From: Dacryopinax spathularia
Taxonomy: Eukaryota; Basidiomycota; Dacrymycetes; Dacrymycetales; Dacrymycetaceae
Length of the DNA: 64,000 nt
Reading direction: 5' to 3'
Assembly: GCA_037974965.1 (NCBI GenBank)
Contig: JBBPFI010000017.1
Coordinates: 434,001-498,000, forward strand
Part shown: positions 35,063 to 47,599 of the stretch, in pieces
Position numbering within the stretch: the first letter of the stretch is position 1
Layout: each line of letters starts with the position of its first letter
The notes under the pieces: model-generated
Database searches by the model: none
Seen by the model: the letters and a program-made list of their open reading frames with translations, nothing else
What the model was told of the DNA's origin: nothing
Position numbers and translations under genes: made by a program

Positions 35063-37054
35063 CGTGGGAGTTGGTTGGGCGGGGCAGTCGAGCGATACGG
35101 GGATGGGGGATGGCGGGGGCGAGGCGAGGCCACTTGAGCGGGGGAGTGCTATCGAGCCACGATGGCAGACTTGAGCGCAGGCGATGTCGAAGGTTGCGGG
35201 GTTGTGCGAAAGAGCGAAAGAGGGCGAGGCGCGACGTGTATAGATGTTGTAGCAAGAGCTGCGTACTGCCGGCGCAGTGTTGAGCAAGTAAGCAGCAACA
35301 GAAGGAGGAGGAGGCGGGCGCAGCGCAGACGACGTCGAAGGAAGGAAGGGCAGGGCGATCAGAGTCCCACAGAAGTCCAGCCCAAAGAAAAGAAGGCTCG
35401 CCGCGACTGAATACAAACTTGCAGCAACAGCCGGCACAACACACACCGTCACAGGTGAAGCGTGAAGCACACGGCGAGCAAAAGGAAACGGTGGCAGGCG
35501 AACGCACAGGAAGGACCGGACTGGGCGGGGTTGCGGGGCTGGCTGGCTGCAGGGCTCGTCTCTGATGGAATTAGATGTCTGATAATGTTTCTCCTCTTCC
35601 CTGAGCCCGGTCTTTGGTATGCCTCCTCCCGCTAAACCCACTAAAATACCGATGATCGATCCCCGATCGACCGCACCACTTCTCTCCACTATACTACTAA
35701 CTACGACGGTATGAGTGGACATTACGATAAAAAATCGCTCTCCCTTCCCACGCCCGCACCAGCATCACGAAACGCCCCTCCAGACTGGAATCCAACCCCG
35801 CCGGCCGAAATTCGCTTCCGTTTCCGCTCACCCCTTGTGTCTCGTCAATCCCTCACGTGGTCGGCCTGGCCCGCAAGAGGAAGGCGCGGGAAGAGGAAGG
35901 GGAAGAGGGAAGGAAGTCAATGTGCCGGCATATATCGGCACGCGTGCCTGACACCTTTTCTGGCGCATCTCACCCTCTGTTGCCTTCAAGGTTGGAGGAG
36001 GGTATGTGGCTCGGAGGTGACGGAATGTTGGTAGGTGGGGTTTGATGTATGTAATGTTCAATAATGGATAAGCTTCCCCTTCCTGCTCGGATCTTGACGT
36101 CTGGGATCGGGGGAGGGGACGTTTGGTAATGTTATTTCATAATTATCATGTCCCTCCGTAGGCATACACATACGACCGCGGCCGGACAGCGGGAATTTTC
36201 AAAAGGGCCATGCTGGCGGGTTCGTCCGTTAGGCTGTTGGGTGTTGTTAGTAGTCATTCGGATGGCCCGGCTTTGGTGGATGTCCTGGATGTGGGAAGGT
36301 TGTTAACAGGTGGACAGAACCTACGGGAAAGAAAATGAGATTGACAGCGGTTCAGAGGTCATTGCGGACTCGTACGTACGCGTGTATGCGAAATAGCTTG
36401 CAGATTCATACAAGAGGCTATCATTGACCCAATCGACGGATACTATCCGCCGCAACACGTACGCTCCCATGTCCTCGAGCGTTAAGAACCTCTTTTCGTC
36501 TTGACGAGAATTGAGGGACCGAAGAACGAACCTTGCTGCCCGCCCGGTAAGAGGGAAAGGACCGAGACATGTCTCTTTCTCCTACTCACCCTGCACCTGG
36601 GCGACCGTCCTGGGATCGTGAGAGACATTTAGTGCTTCTGGACGTCGGTATTCCCTATTCCCAGGAGCTCGCTGTCCCCATCGCGACTGAGGACCAAGAA
36701 GGCAAGAGCCCGCAACTCACGATTGCATATAACAACAAGTAGGCTACGCCGCCGCGCGCCGTGTGAACGCTGCTTAAGCATCTGCTCCGCCCTGGCTTGT
36801 CCGCTTTCTTGGCGTGGCGCGGAATAAATATGGTGGTTAGTGGTTGATCGGCATGGCTTGCGTACGGGAGGGTCCAAAGATGAACGATAGACCAGCCAGT
36901 TCGCGAGCCACAGTCTACAGACAGGTCCTCGGACGAGCTCCAATCCATCAATTAGTAATTAACCCGTCCTTCAGGAAATTGCGGTAAAGGTACAATGAAT
37001 GCATACATACTCCTGGCCACTCCTCCGACTGCCCAGACCAGACCTGCTCAAACC
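35063..37054. other. Intergenic, no gene seen
   Basis: Nearly 2 kb between the GT61 promoter side and the 3' end of the thioesterase gene. The open frames here (for example 35711-36045 and 36629-36951) overlap on both strands and show no domain, splice pattern or conserved motif, so I do not call them. Confidence 0.4.
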
Positions 37055-38308
37055 TCACACCTTCCTAACTCCGCCAGTCCACCGCCTAACAATAGGCTCC
37101 CAACACTCCCTCTCCAACTGCATATGTCTCCCCTCGCACTCCAACAACGCCACCCCACCCCTCTCATCCAACCCTCTCAAACCCAACCAATCCTCCTTAT
37201 ACAGCTCCTGTTCCCTCATCGGAATCTCGGCACTCGCGTTCCCCGCCGGGGCGGAACCGAAGTGCGAAGAGACGGGGGGGTTGACAGTTTGTTCTTGGGT
37301 GAAACGGATTAGGATTAGCGTGTTGAGGACTGTGAGCGGGTTTGGGGGCGGGGGGTGGGGGGGGGGCTCGGAGTTGAGGATGGGGAGGAAACGGTTGGAG
37401 GTTAGGTAGAGGGAGTATTGGTTGGGGTCGCGGAAGTATTGGGCCTGCGGGGGTGGGAATATCAGCTTCTGCCTTCAATTCACTGGAGGGATAGGCGAGC
37501 AAAGGGGTAGGAGAAGAGAGACGAGAGACGAAAGAGAAGAGAGCAGAAAGGGAAGCAAGAAAGAGAGGGGAGAGCAGGAGTAGGAGCGCACCTGAACCAA
37601 ATTATGCTGCGCATAACTACTGTACACCCCTCTCTTCACAGCATTCCTTGCTATTAAACACCAGATATCGCCCGGCTTGCACAGGGGGATATCTTGTACG
37701 CCCATGTGTTGCGAGCCGAAGGTTATGAGGTTGTTGACTGGGGGGGAGTTGCAGTTCTGCACATAGGCGCGGAGGAATTGGCCGCCTGTATGCACACTGG
37801 ATTAGCACACGTCCAACCGAGGAAAGAGGCGAAAGGAGGAGGAGTATGTAGATGTCGGGCGGAGACAGGATAGGGGGAAAGAATGGGAGAAGGAAGATAG
37901 CGCACCCTGCGAGAACCCCATCGCATCAAACCCACCCTTCAGCTCCTCCACCGCCAACAGCGCCTCACACACCTGCTCAACCTGGGCAACAACATCCCCA
38001 AACCATCCCGCCTTCTGGTCCTTCTCCAAGTCCTCGTGTATCCTAATACTGTACACAAACAGCCCCTCGTGTACTTCTTGCACCATAGAGATGAACTCGA
38101 GCATGCCGGGCGAGGCGTAGGAGTCGCCCAGGCCGTGCCAGATCACGAGGGGTCGGAGGGTGAGGTTGTATGATGGGGAAGGGGGGAGGTGGGGGACGAT
38201 CTCGACTTGCGGTCGGGGTGGCGATGATCCGAGTCTGAGTTGTTCTGGTCCTATTGGGGAGGCCAGAGCGCCCCATACTCCCAGCGCAAGAAGGGGAAGG
38301 AGCCGCAT
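37055..38308 (-). CDS. Palmitoyl-protein thioesterase (PPT1-like)
   Basis: Start ATG at 38308 begins a signal peptide, MRLLPLLALGVWGALAS; a slightly longer frame opens only at a GTG. Short introns lie after GFSQG, after YSSYAQHNLVQ and near 37380-37445. Blocks in order: LVIWHGLGDSYASPGMLEF (oxyanion region); GFDAMGFSQG with the catalytic Ser; GGQFLRAYVQNCNSPPV; LITFGSQHMGVQDIP; FTQEQTVNPPVSSHFG; and the histidine in CEGRHMQLERECW. Stop at 37057-37055. PPT1 removes fatty acyl groups from Cys in lysosome/vacuole protein turnover. Odd point: the catalytic acid, normally Asp (D-x-x-V), is Glu here. Confidence 0.87.
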
Positions 38309-38631
38309 CCTTTCCTGTTCAAACACGAACGAGCGCCCGTCGGCGGAGAGGAGAGAAGTGCGGGGAAGTCTGGAAGAGGGTTACGCAGCCATAACCCGCC
38401 TTCATGAGCAGCCCAGCGATCGGGAGAGACACGTGATTCACTACTGGGCTGGGGACGATGCTTCCGTCCTCTCAGTGCTTCTGAGCCTCAAGCGCGTTGT
38501 GGGATCGAAGGCCAGGCGTGTCTGACTCGCTGGTTTGCTGTCTCTGAACGATCGTTCAACTCTACGCATTCCTGGTTTCCTGCTCCTTTCCCTGGCGCTC
38601 TGAACTGTCAACAACAAGCAAGCAAGTGACC
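38309..38631. promoter_or_regulatory. Bidirectional promoter between PPT1-like gene and TAF12
   Basis: Short gap between divergent genes. No clear TATA box; a pyrimidine-rich stretch precedes the TAF12 start. Confidence 0.4.
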
Positions 38632-39760
38632 ATGTCAACCCCGTACGGCACCCCAGGAGGCACAACACCAGCCGCCTCCCAGCCCACCGCCTCCTCCTCC
38701 TCTCAAGCCTCCCAAGCCCAAGCCCAATCCTCTCAAAACCAAGGAACAGCCTCCGACCTCCTCAAAGCGCTCGACAACGCCCTAGCCTTCGCAGCTTCCA
38801 AGCCCGAAGCGGCGCGGCAGATCGCAGAGGCGCTGAAGAGTCATATGCCGGGGCTTATTGCTTTGGCGCAGGAGGGGAGGTTGACGGCGCATCAGTTTCA
38901 GCAGGTGCGTTGCGCGCGAGCTCCGGGATCTTAGTGTGTAGAGGGGCTGAGGCTGATTTGGGTTGGGGCAGCTGGAGGCGTTGATGAAGAGTGGGAGTCA
39001 GCCGCAGCCTGCTCCGGCGGCGCAGACATCGACCGCGTCGAACGGGGTGAGCACCGGCAATATACAATATGTGCAAGAGTTTGATGTATACGCGTACCCA
39101 GTGGACAAACGGACGCCCAACGGCTCAGCGCTCTCAAACCACCGCCTCACATTCCACCGTTGCCCGTGCGCTCCCTCTTCGTTCCCCGCTGCTGTGTAAA
39201 CTGACATGCAACGTACAACAGAAACCCCCGCCCCCCAAACCCCCTACTACTACCCCCCTGCCCCCGCCCCCGCCCCCGCCCCCGCTCCGCCCCCGCCACC
39301 CCAAGAACCAGACGAATCGACCTACCTCCGGCATCAGCTCCAGTCCCTCGCTGCCCAGCTCGACCCGGACGCAGTGCTGGACAAAGACGCGGAGGAGTTG
39401 TTGGTTGATGCGGTGTATGATTTTGTTAGGGGGACGACGGAGTTTGGCGCACGGTTGGCGAGGCATAGGGGGAGTGAGGTGTTGGGGGTGAGGGATGTGC
39501 AGCTTTATTTGGGTGGGTTGGGTTTCCTATTCACAATTTCTCTCGCTCTCTTCCTCTCCGTAACCCAGGGCCTGTCTGGAGCGCGCGGGGGTGGAGCAGC
39601 CTGGGTATGGACAATAAGCTGACGCATAACGGTAGAACGACACCTAGGTATCCGAGTACCGGGGTTCGCGACAGAAGAGACTCGCCAACCACAAACAGAC
39701 CTACCGATCGCGCAGCCACCGAGGAGTAAAGCGGCCACCGCAGCGGCGGCGAGGAAATGA
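38632..39760 (+). CDS. TAF12: Transcription initiation factor TFIID/SAGA subunit TAF12
   Basis: Start ATG at 38632 (MSTPYGTPGGTT). Exon 1 ends at 38904 and exon 2 is 38972-39046. A proline-rich linker exon precedes the histone fold: QLDPDAVLDKDAEELLVDAV, YDFVRGTTEFGARLARHRGS, VLGVRDVQLYL, then across an intron ERHLGIRVPGF. The stop is at 39758-39760. This block is the TAF12 histone-fold signature (helix 2 to the RVPGF end). TAF12 pairs with TAF4 in TFIID and Ada1 in SAGA, in the nucleus. The splice junction leading into the proline-rich exon (39047-39219) is not fully settled, because the obvious donor and acceptor give the wrong frame. Confidence 0.88.
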
Positions 39761-40449
39761 GGAAATGAGGGGCTCTCATCTTGCATTTTTGTGGGAAGGG
39801 GTGGGAGTGTAATATTACGCTGCATGCTGAGAGAAGGGCGACTGGCCGGTCGGACGCCTTGGGCGTTGTGGACGCGCGCATGGGTTGGGCAAGGGCTCGT
39901 CCAGAGGTCTTGTTGTTCATTCGGCGGCGGCGGCGTAGGCCGCTGTTAAGTTGGCATTCCTCCACCCTGCCTAACGGTGCATTGTTTGAACCGCACTCGA
40001 ACGGGGACGCTGGACTTCTCAGCGGGTTTCGCTATCATGCCCGTCCCTCATGATACGCCGATGATGACTTGTAGATATGTTACCTTTGTGAAGTTGGATT
40101 TCGCCGTTGCTGGGCCGGCGTTGTAAGGCTTGCTGACGGTTGTATGTATCGATGGGATAAACATCGTTGACAGCGCTCATCCGCTAGAGATGTGGGGTCG
40201 TACAGCGAGCAATAATCTGGGTGAACGTCTGGTAGTCGCTTCACGATCCTTCTGGAGGGCTCGGTATGCATTTATGGACTACAGTAATATTGAGGACTGC
40301 AACAGTATTGACTAGTGATGATAAGTTATTGAAGAACACAAACAAATCCAACAAACCCAACAACCCAAAGCTGCTGAGTCAGGGGGGTTGACTCAGCCAT
40401 CAACCCCCGCCTAAGGCTGTAAATCCTCTGGGCGTCATCCAAGGACGAC
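39761..40449. other. Intergenic: TAF12 3' flank up to the KDZ element border
   Basis: No gene seen. A 9 bp hairpin, GGGGGTTGA (40383-40391) with TCAACCCCC (40400-40408), lies 41 bases outside the proposed left end of the next element. Confidence 0.4.
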
Positions 40450-40570
40450 GTACAGGTTCCGTGCCCTTTAGTGCGGACCCTCTTTTTGTGCGGCCGCCCG
40501 CACACTGCAATAGCCGGTGTCGCCTATCAGGGTCCTAAATAAGAACCCATATGGCTAAGCCCTTAACGTG
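40450..40570 (+). repeat. Proposed left terminal inverted repeat of the KDZ element
   Basis: Contains the near-palindrome GTGCGG-CCGC-CCGCAC (40488-40503), ATAGCCGGT (40510-40518) and GGGTCCTA, in the same order as the reverse complement of the right end. Confidence 0.6.
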
Positions 40571-40795
40571 CAATTTTTGATTATTCCGCATGACTGTGCC
40601 GAATTGGGTCGGAAGCGCGCATGGGAAGCGCGCATGAGAGAACTTTCCTTGTTCTACTGACTCCTGCCAGTTCATCGAGTTCTCGCTCACAAACTCTCGC
40701 GTTCCGCATCAACTGTCGACACTCATCCCGCTCTCCTTCTACATTCAGCTCTCCTTCTACACTGCATTCTCCTTCTTCCAGTCCCGTTACTAGGC

Positions 40796-43031
40796 ATGCG
40801 CCTATCGAGACTGTACAAAACTATCAGGCGACTTAGACCATGGATAGGCGACATAACTGTTGAACAAGCGCTCGAATTCGTTATCACTGCGCGTCGACTA
40901 CAGAACCGTATCTCTTGGCAACAAGACACAAGTGTTGAGGGTCTGGATGATCCTCCCGATGAACTTCCTAGCTCTGTCATATCCCTACTGGCAACGGGGA
41001 TCAATGTCACCCAGGCGCAGGTGGTAGCACTCTGGGCAGCCTTTCGCGAAACGATCTGGGTACATGGCAAGGATGTCACGAGCATGACACCGCCTCTCGT
41101 GGATGATTATCGCATCTTTGCCGACTTTTCTCAGTCACTGGACCTTGGTGAGATGCTTGTACGAAGTTTGCACGCCAGGCTGACTTTTCTGCAGCTGCTG
41201 AAGAGTTCTACCCCCCCACCCGCACTTGCATGAATTTTCGGTGTCCGGACTTCGTCAATCACGGACGGCGTACACGATTGCGCGATCCTCGTCGATTTCG
41301 AGCGGCTCTGTATACCCTTGGGCGGGGTGCAATCCCTGTTCTCGTGACCTATCTAAGGTGCTACACGTGCCACAGCACGTATCACCTCAACTATAGCTGC
41401 CAAGCCGATGCAACCGGGGCGGTCTACCGCGTCTACTATCAGGGAATTCCAACTGTTGTGCAAGGCGAGAAGCACTTCCTCTTCGAGAACAAGTTGTGCG
41501 ATCTGTTTCGAGCGATGACGGTCTTCTCTCAGTATGTATGGTCCTTCTTGCCAGTATGCGCGTATACTCACCTCTCGTTCTACTCTTACCTCTCGTTCTA
41601 CACTCATCTCTCATTCTACACTCAACTCTCGTTCTACACTCAGCTCATCCATGCATGCAAACGCACTCATCTACAACACAACACTTGCTTCGACAGGCTC
41701 TGTGAACAAAGGCCCCTATCAAATCCCATTGCTGCGCGCGGAATACATCGCCAATCTCTTCGACCTCTATTCCCTTATACTCCATCACAATGAGCAAGGC
41801 ACTCAACTGCGGTTACCTCATCTTCCGGGTCTCACGCAGACCCAACGACTTACTAGTGCTATGCTCGAACGCAACGTGTTCATGGCCCAGCAAGGTCAAG
41901 AGCAGTGGGCCCATGCATGTGATACCTGCCGAAAGTTTTTCGAGAGAGATGGACGAGAATGTAAGCCAGACTCTTTTACTTTAGTCTCCCCGTGTTAACT
42001 TACCCTACAGACATGCTTTCTTGTGCTATTACCGACGGAGTCGCGATCGGCCGCCCGTGTTGTGCAGTGCATAACTGTAGCAATCCGCTCATAACAAACC
42101 GCGCTCGATATTGCCTGGTGCACTCCTACCTCGACGTTGTATGCGCAGTCGAAGGCTGTTCTTCACCTGTGCGGGACGGATTTCAAACCTGCGCAGCCCC
42201 CTCCCATGCTGCACTGGAAAGAAAATATCGGAGCGAAAATCAGTCATTCCGACTTTTGAGACATCGGCTCAATCGCACACATGCCTATCTGCGAGGCTCG
42301 CCTCTGCTCAGCGCCGAGGATCACGACGATGCTGTCCCTGGAATGGATCTTGAAACCAATGTAGAAGCAGAGATGGATCATGTCATCGCTGAACCGGCCG
42401 GGCAGCCGTCTGTCGAGGGGAAAATCAAGGCTCGCTTCACACGTCGACGAACTCACAACGAGCAACTTGTCGTTCGCCCTTGCGGTGTCATTCTTGCTCG
42501 TGGAACATTCTATGGTGCCGAGTCCCTCAGTTCTGTTGTTGTGCGTTCCTCTGCCTTTCCCTGCCTCTCTCATTTTACATTCGTATCTAGGATTTCTTGC
42601 AGACTGTCTTTCCGACCCCTGCCTCCTTACCCGACGTTCTCTTCTACGACAACAATTGCGGGCTTCACAAGTATATCAGCGAGCGACCGCAACTGAAATC
42701 CTTCTTCGAAGGGACAGCACTCGTGGTGGATGTATTTCACTTCAAAAGCAAGCACTCCGAGCGGGATTGGTACTGTGGGATGAACTGCAACGCTTCCGCC
42801 TATCCTGAGCTGGTCAACAAGGCGAACAACAGTTGGACCTTCAACTCGTCGAAATGCGAGCAAGTCAATGCCTGGCTGAATAACTTCCACCCTATCGTCC
42901 GCGAGATGCAGCCGGTGCGTTATGATTTCTTCCTTGATGAGGTCATCAAGGTACACAACCGTGTGCTAGTGGAAGAGCTGAGGAAGCGTGGCCAATCCCC
43001 CCACTTAATACCTTCTGAGGATCTTGTATAG
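40796..43031 (+). CDS. CxC5-CxC6 KDZ-like transposase, 658 aa
   Basis: Five exons: 40796-41147, 41195-41531, 41644-41960, 42011-42540 and 42591-43031, all joining in frame. The N-terminal helical domain and CMNFRCPDF ... YLRCYTCHSTYHLNYSC form the CxC5 cluster, with VYRVYYQGIPTVVQG after it. The CxC6 part is AITDGVAIGRPCCAVHNC, RARYCLVHSYLDVVCAVEGC and GFQTCAAPSH. The C-terminal RNase H-like core has CGVILARGTFYGAESLS, VLFYDNNCGLHKYI, VVDVFHFKSKH with a C-x4-C, and SKCEQVNAWL, matching the D/D-H-C/E-x-N pattern of KDZ transposases (residue roles inferred). It probably cuts and joins the element's ends. The second intron (41532-41643) contains four tandem 18 bp units, CTCTCGTTCTACACTCAT and variants. 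Confidence 0.82.
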
Positions 43032-43634
43032 TCCTTTTATTCTGTGACACGTATCTTCTACATAGAGCACCCCCAACATGTTGTAGACCGGAACATCTTG
43101 AAATTTATTTAGCAGTGCCGTGGAACGGTTTCAAATACCAACACAGCCAGTCTGTGGTGTCATGGGTTGATACAACCCAAACGACCTCTGAACTTTGTTG
43201 GAGCAACCTTTAGAACTGCAGTCGTGAGCAATCCTGAGATGGCATGCAAACCGAACGATGTCAATACCAACACAGCAAGGCTGTCATGTGTTGATGCAAC
43301 CCATACAACCCTCAATTGGGTTCCGTCCCGAGTTGAAACTCAGACCGAACGATATGAATACCAACACACCTGAGTGGTCGCAAAGTTGACTGGTGAGCTG
43401 GGTACGCGACGATTCACACGAAAGTAATGATATTAGGGATAAGAAGATGTAGTAAGTCGTAGTTACACTAATGAGTAGATATCGGACTGCATGAAAGGGT
43501 GATTTGGGGGGGTCACTCAGACTCAAAACCAATAAACGAAGGGGGGTAGTTTAGCTCGATATCCACAAGTTGAAGCGAGTTCCCTAGTTACAGCGATAGC
43601 TTGTGATGCTGTCTTTGGTGATGCTCCGGTGTAC
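43032..43634 (-). repeat. Spacer with three minus-strand copies of the dispersed GTTGGTATTG core
   Basis: Full copies lie at about 43249-43274 and 43341-43367, with a partial copy at 43134-43150. They sit in a loose repeat unit of about 100-125 bp that also shares ACACAGC...TTGATACAACCCA. No gene is seen. Confidence 0.75.
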
Positions 43635-45345
43635 CTAGCGTCGCAGTTTCTTGGCGTGACGACTGTCGCCAGTCTTCCCGCTCTCTTTCTTCACCTTCAC
43701 TCGTGCTTTGACAAGCCCCAGACCTTCGATGTCCTTCGCCGGCCGCTTCTTCAATTCCTCCAAGAGATCCTGTCGGAAACATTTCCAGCTCTTGGAAGGT
43801 TTGCTCTGGTATTCAAAAACAAGCGAGGAGGAGGCAGATTTCAGGGCATCTCGTTGGTCGTACCAGGTTCGTAGAGGCACGCGATGGCCGATTGTCTTCT
43901 CCAGTGCGAGCGGCAACGTCTTTCTTTCCTTCTTATTCTTATGGAGGACCGTCTGCATCTGATTAAGTATCGTGCCAAAGGTTGCATCACCCGGCCAATC
44001 TTGAGAAGCACGAGTTGCCGGTCGCTCAGAGGGACAGCCATTGCCCGGACGCTCCGGAGTGAGACTTCGGATGCTGACGCTCGAGATAGAGGGCGATTCA
44101 AACCGTGATATGAGCTCATCCACTGACGGTAGACTGCCCTCGGTGCCACTTGAGTGAGTGCGTTTTCTCTTCGGAGGGTCTTCATCATCGCTAATCTCGA
44201 TAACCTCCTTGCCATAGCCAAATCCGCCTTGCCCTTCAACCTTTCTTTCCTCGCTACCCATGTGCTTCTCCTTCGCCGTGCCTCTCTCCTTCGACATGCC
44301 TCTCTCCCTCGACATGCCTCTCTCCCTCGACATGCCTCTCTCCTTCCACATATTCCCATCACTTGACATGGCTGACCCGCGTCCGTTGTCAACGAGCGCC
44401 TTCACACCTTTCTTCATATCTTTCTCAGGGCTAGGGGGAGCTCGACTGGGCGTCTTTTTGGGCGACGTATGGTGTGTTGCAACTCGACGAGGGATGTCCT
44501 TGCTGATTACGGGACAGCAGACTTGCACAACTTCCTGCTGAACATGCTGTAGGTCACCATGCACGCCTGGTAGTCGACAAAGCAGCCGCTCAGATCCGAT
44601 GACAATCCGAAGCGCGTCTCTGCCGTAAACCTCCCAGCGATTCGTCACTGCATTGAACAGCTCGAGCGACGTAAAATGATGACCTATTCTGCCTTCAAGC
44701 CATTCTTGCAGATAGGCCGGCCACTCGCTGATCCGAGTCGTCAACCCATTCGTGGATGCTTTGGCTAATAAGCCCGGAAAATCAATTGCTTCGGTCTGAT
44801 AGCATACATCTGTCAATCATGCAAGCCTACAGGCATGTCCAGCCACTTACCTCGGTCAATACCACCACAACGAACTGCCGCTGTTTCTCTTCTTCTCTCT
44901 CTCGTGCTTCTATCTCCTCTTGTAGTCTACGCTCGGCTTCTGCGGTGGCCTCTTTCCTCGCTCGAGAATAATGTTCGCGGACGGGACGGCCTAGCGGCTG
45001 GGCATGATGTGGTACGGCGGGACCTTGAAACGCTCTGGAGGACTGCGTGACATATGGTGTACCGACGCTGGCATCGAAGGTGCGCCGAGGTTGGGTGGAC
45101 GGGGGTATCTCGAAGTTATCTACATCGATGGGTTCGGGTTGCTGAACTTCGACCTTGGCAGCCGGTTGCGCAGTCGTGCTGGGGGCGGGCAGCTTGTGCT
45201 TGTTACAGTCAATTGGGGGACCTCCTTTCCAGTTGGCTTGCGCTATCAAGCAACACGTTTTGCAGTAAAGTAGCGGGCAGGCCGAGTTTTGAGGCTTTGC
45301 ACAGTTGTTGGTGCAACGAGGTTTGGCAGTCGCCTTGCGTGGCAA
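43635..45345 (-). CDS. Cysteine-cluster protein of unknown function (cargo gene)
   Basis: Two exons, 45345-44851 and 44795-43635 (intron 55 nt), about 551 residues. The N-terminus holds CTNNCAKPQNSACPLLYCKTC and a further Cys and His, so a small zinc-binding module (C-x3-C-x6-C-x4-C-x2-CC) is likely. An EEIEAREREEEKQR helix follows. The second exon has an 18 bp tandem repeat translated as RGMSRE units (44275-44345), an acidic stretch EVIEISDDED that resembles a SUMO-interacting motif, and a basic C-terminus. The listed start is a TTG; the frame is open upstream to about 45444 without ATG, so the real start is probably in an upstream exon I could not fix. A decayed fragment of the same gene lies near 48.1-48.25 kb. 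Confidence 0.6.
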
Positions 45346-47599
45346 CCTCGATGGTATCGACGCGTGGGAAGCCCGTACAGGCGTGGGAGATCCAGGCGAT
45401 CCAGGCGGGCTTGAGGGGTAATTGATTGGCGGATAACCTGCCAGTCACATGATGACGCGGGATCTGTCCTCCAGGGGTATAGGGGCGGATTGCCAAACGA
45501 AACTGAGCTTGAAATGTTGCTTTACGAGGCACTTTCAATGGCGTCAGACTAGCGGACGCGCTCAAATCTGGTGTTACTTACCCGGCGATATATCATATAC
45601 TTATTCAGTGGCCTCTCCGATCTTCGATCGTATGAAACGAACGCGGGGCAGAAAGCATGACATGCCTCGCAATAATGAGGCGGCAGATCCTCCATCTGCC
45701 AATATTCCATAATTATGCGAACATCTTCAGGATACTGCATGGTTTCAGGATACGATTCACTCTCAATTTGGGCGGTGAAAGCAAGAACAGACAAGAATGA
45801 TAATGTGAATGAGCGAGTGTTTTGGTTTAGTGAAAGAGACGTGTCCAAACCCTACACCAGGGTCCTCTGGTTTTTGCTGATGGCGCACGGGCCTTTGATG
45901 TTTAGGTCATGAACCTGGACTTTGCTGCACTTTTTTTTTATTCCTATATCTCGCAAAGATTGGTGCACGCACATTGCTACGAAGACGCGCTTGAAAGTCA
46001 TCAGCTGAAATGTGCGCCATTCGAAACGGACGCCATTCGAAACGGGCGCCATTCGAAGTGGATGCCAATCAACCGCTTCTACTTTGGATGGGCGCTTATT
46101 CTCTGGGCAGACTTCATCATGGCCTCCATGCTATGATATCATTCACCGGTTAAGTTAAATAATCTATACCCGTAGCGATCGGCCCTTACAACGAGATTAT
46201 CCTTGTAAGTATAATAGGAGTGAGTCTGCCGTCTCGCATCAGAAAAGGGCTCTCAGCACGAACAAGGAAACTCATACATGGATGGATGCATAACGGCATG
46301 AGGAGGCAGCAACCCTATCTGCCCGAAAGCAACCGCAGCGGTAGATCCTTGCACATCTGACGCCTTCGAGCCCAATGTAACGTGCGTGTGCATAACGCAT
46401 GGATGTCGCAGCTCTGTGAGCGAGCCAACGATGAATTATTGACCTAGGGGATGGATTATCAGCGCCCGTCATTTACGCTCGAGTAGTGAGAGGATTGAGT
46501 GAGCACAAGAGTGGGTTTAATCCAGAGAAGGGATTGAATCAGGTGGCACATATGAGTGCATGTGAAGCGACAGGTGATTGACAAAGGGCTCGCGTGAAGA
46601 AGTATCACGGGTCGTAGAACGAGGATTGAAAGTGGACAGTGACACGAAGAAGCTGTAGAGCAAATGCCGATATAATGTATGCAGAAGAGAGTTGTGTGTA
46701 ATGAGAGCAGCATGTAGAGCCAGAGAAGCTCGTCGAACGAGAATGAGAATGGAATGACGCTGGTCTAAGAGAAGTGCACGCCGAAAAAGAGGCGCGTCTC
46801 AAACAACAGTTGGGTCTACAACGTCGTGAATGAGACAGGAGACATGTCTGTTGAAGGGGAGGTTCATGCAGAGTGACAGATGAAGGTAGAATGAGAGAGG
46901 GAAGAGACAAGGTGCGATGTTCAGCAACCATGTCAAATGAGAGATGGACGTAGAAGGAGAGCGGCATGTCAGAGGAGAGTGGTGTGTGGAACAAGAGACA
47001 CAGTGTTTCATGTGAAGCGACGGATTCCTGCAGAAGGAGAGATGCATGTAGAAAGAGAGAGGTAGGTAGAAGGAGAAAAGAGTGTAGAAGGAGAGGAGAG
47101 TGTAGATTGAGAGAGGCAGGTAGAAGGAGAGAAGAGAAGAGTGTAGAACGAGAGAGGCAGGTAGAAGGAGAGAAGCATGTAGAATGAGAGAGGTAGGTAG
47201 AAACAGAGATGAGTGTAGGACAGAGGTAGGTAGAAGGAGAGACGAGTGTAGAACGAGAGAGGCAGGTAGAAGGAGAGATGAGTGTAGAACGAGAGAGGCA
47301 GGTGAGAAGTGAACTGAAAGTAGAACGAGAGGATCAGATGGTAAGAGAGTTGAGGTAAAACGAGAGGCTCAGTGCGGCGAATAAGGCGAGAGGCTTTGTG
47401 TGGACGAGAGCATATGGAAGGATGAAAGACGATAGAACCGTCGGGATGGATGGGGCGATGTAGACCAGCAGTATTAGAAGGCAAAGAACAGCTGCAGAAA
47501 AGCCAATTGGGCAAAAGCAGACTGGTACGCACATCTTCAACCTTCCCCCCTAATTCACCTAGTTACCGAGGTTGTATAGGGGGACAGTAATTCGCGTTG
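45346..47599. repeat. Gene-poor stretch with two short-repeat families
   Basis: At 46014-46067 the 16 bp unit CGCCATTCGAAACGGG occurs about three times. From about 46700 to 47330 there is a long degraded 18 bp minisatellite, whose minus strand reads CTCTCGTTCTACACTCAT-like units translated as LSFYTH/LSFYLP. The same 18 bp unit occurs in the transposase intron. Open frames here are repeat artefacts. A possible small exon at 45549-45848 (minus) with CEACHAFCP is too weak to call. Confidence 0.7.

Noticed and set aside
45549-45848. Small minus-strand frame with CEACHAFCP
   Set aside because: Starts at TTG, no paralogue or domain; possibly an upstream exon of the neighbouring cargo gene but not supportable.
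46605-47532. Open frames rich in LSFYTHLSFYLP on the minus strand
   Set aside because: They are translation of an 18 bp minisatellite, with no domain and no splice signals.
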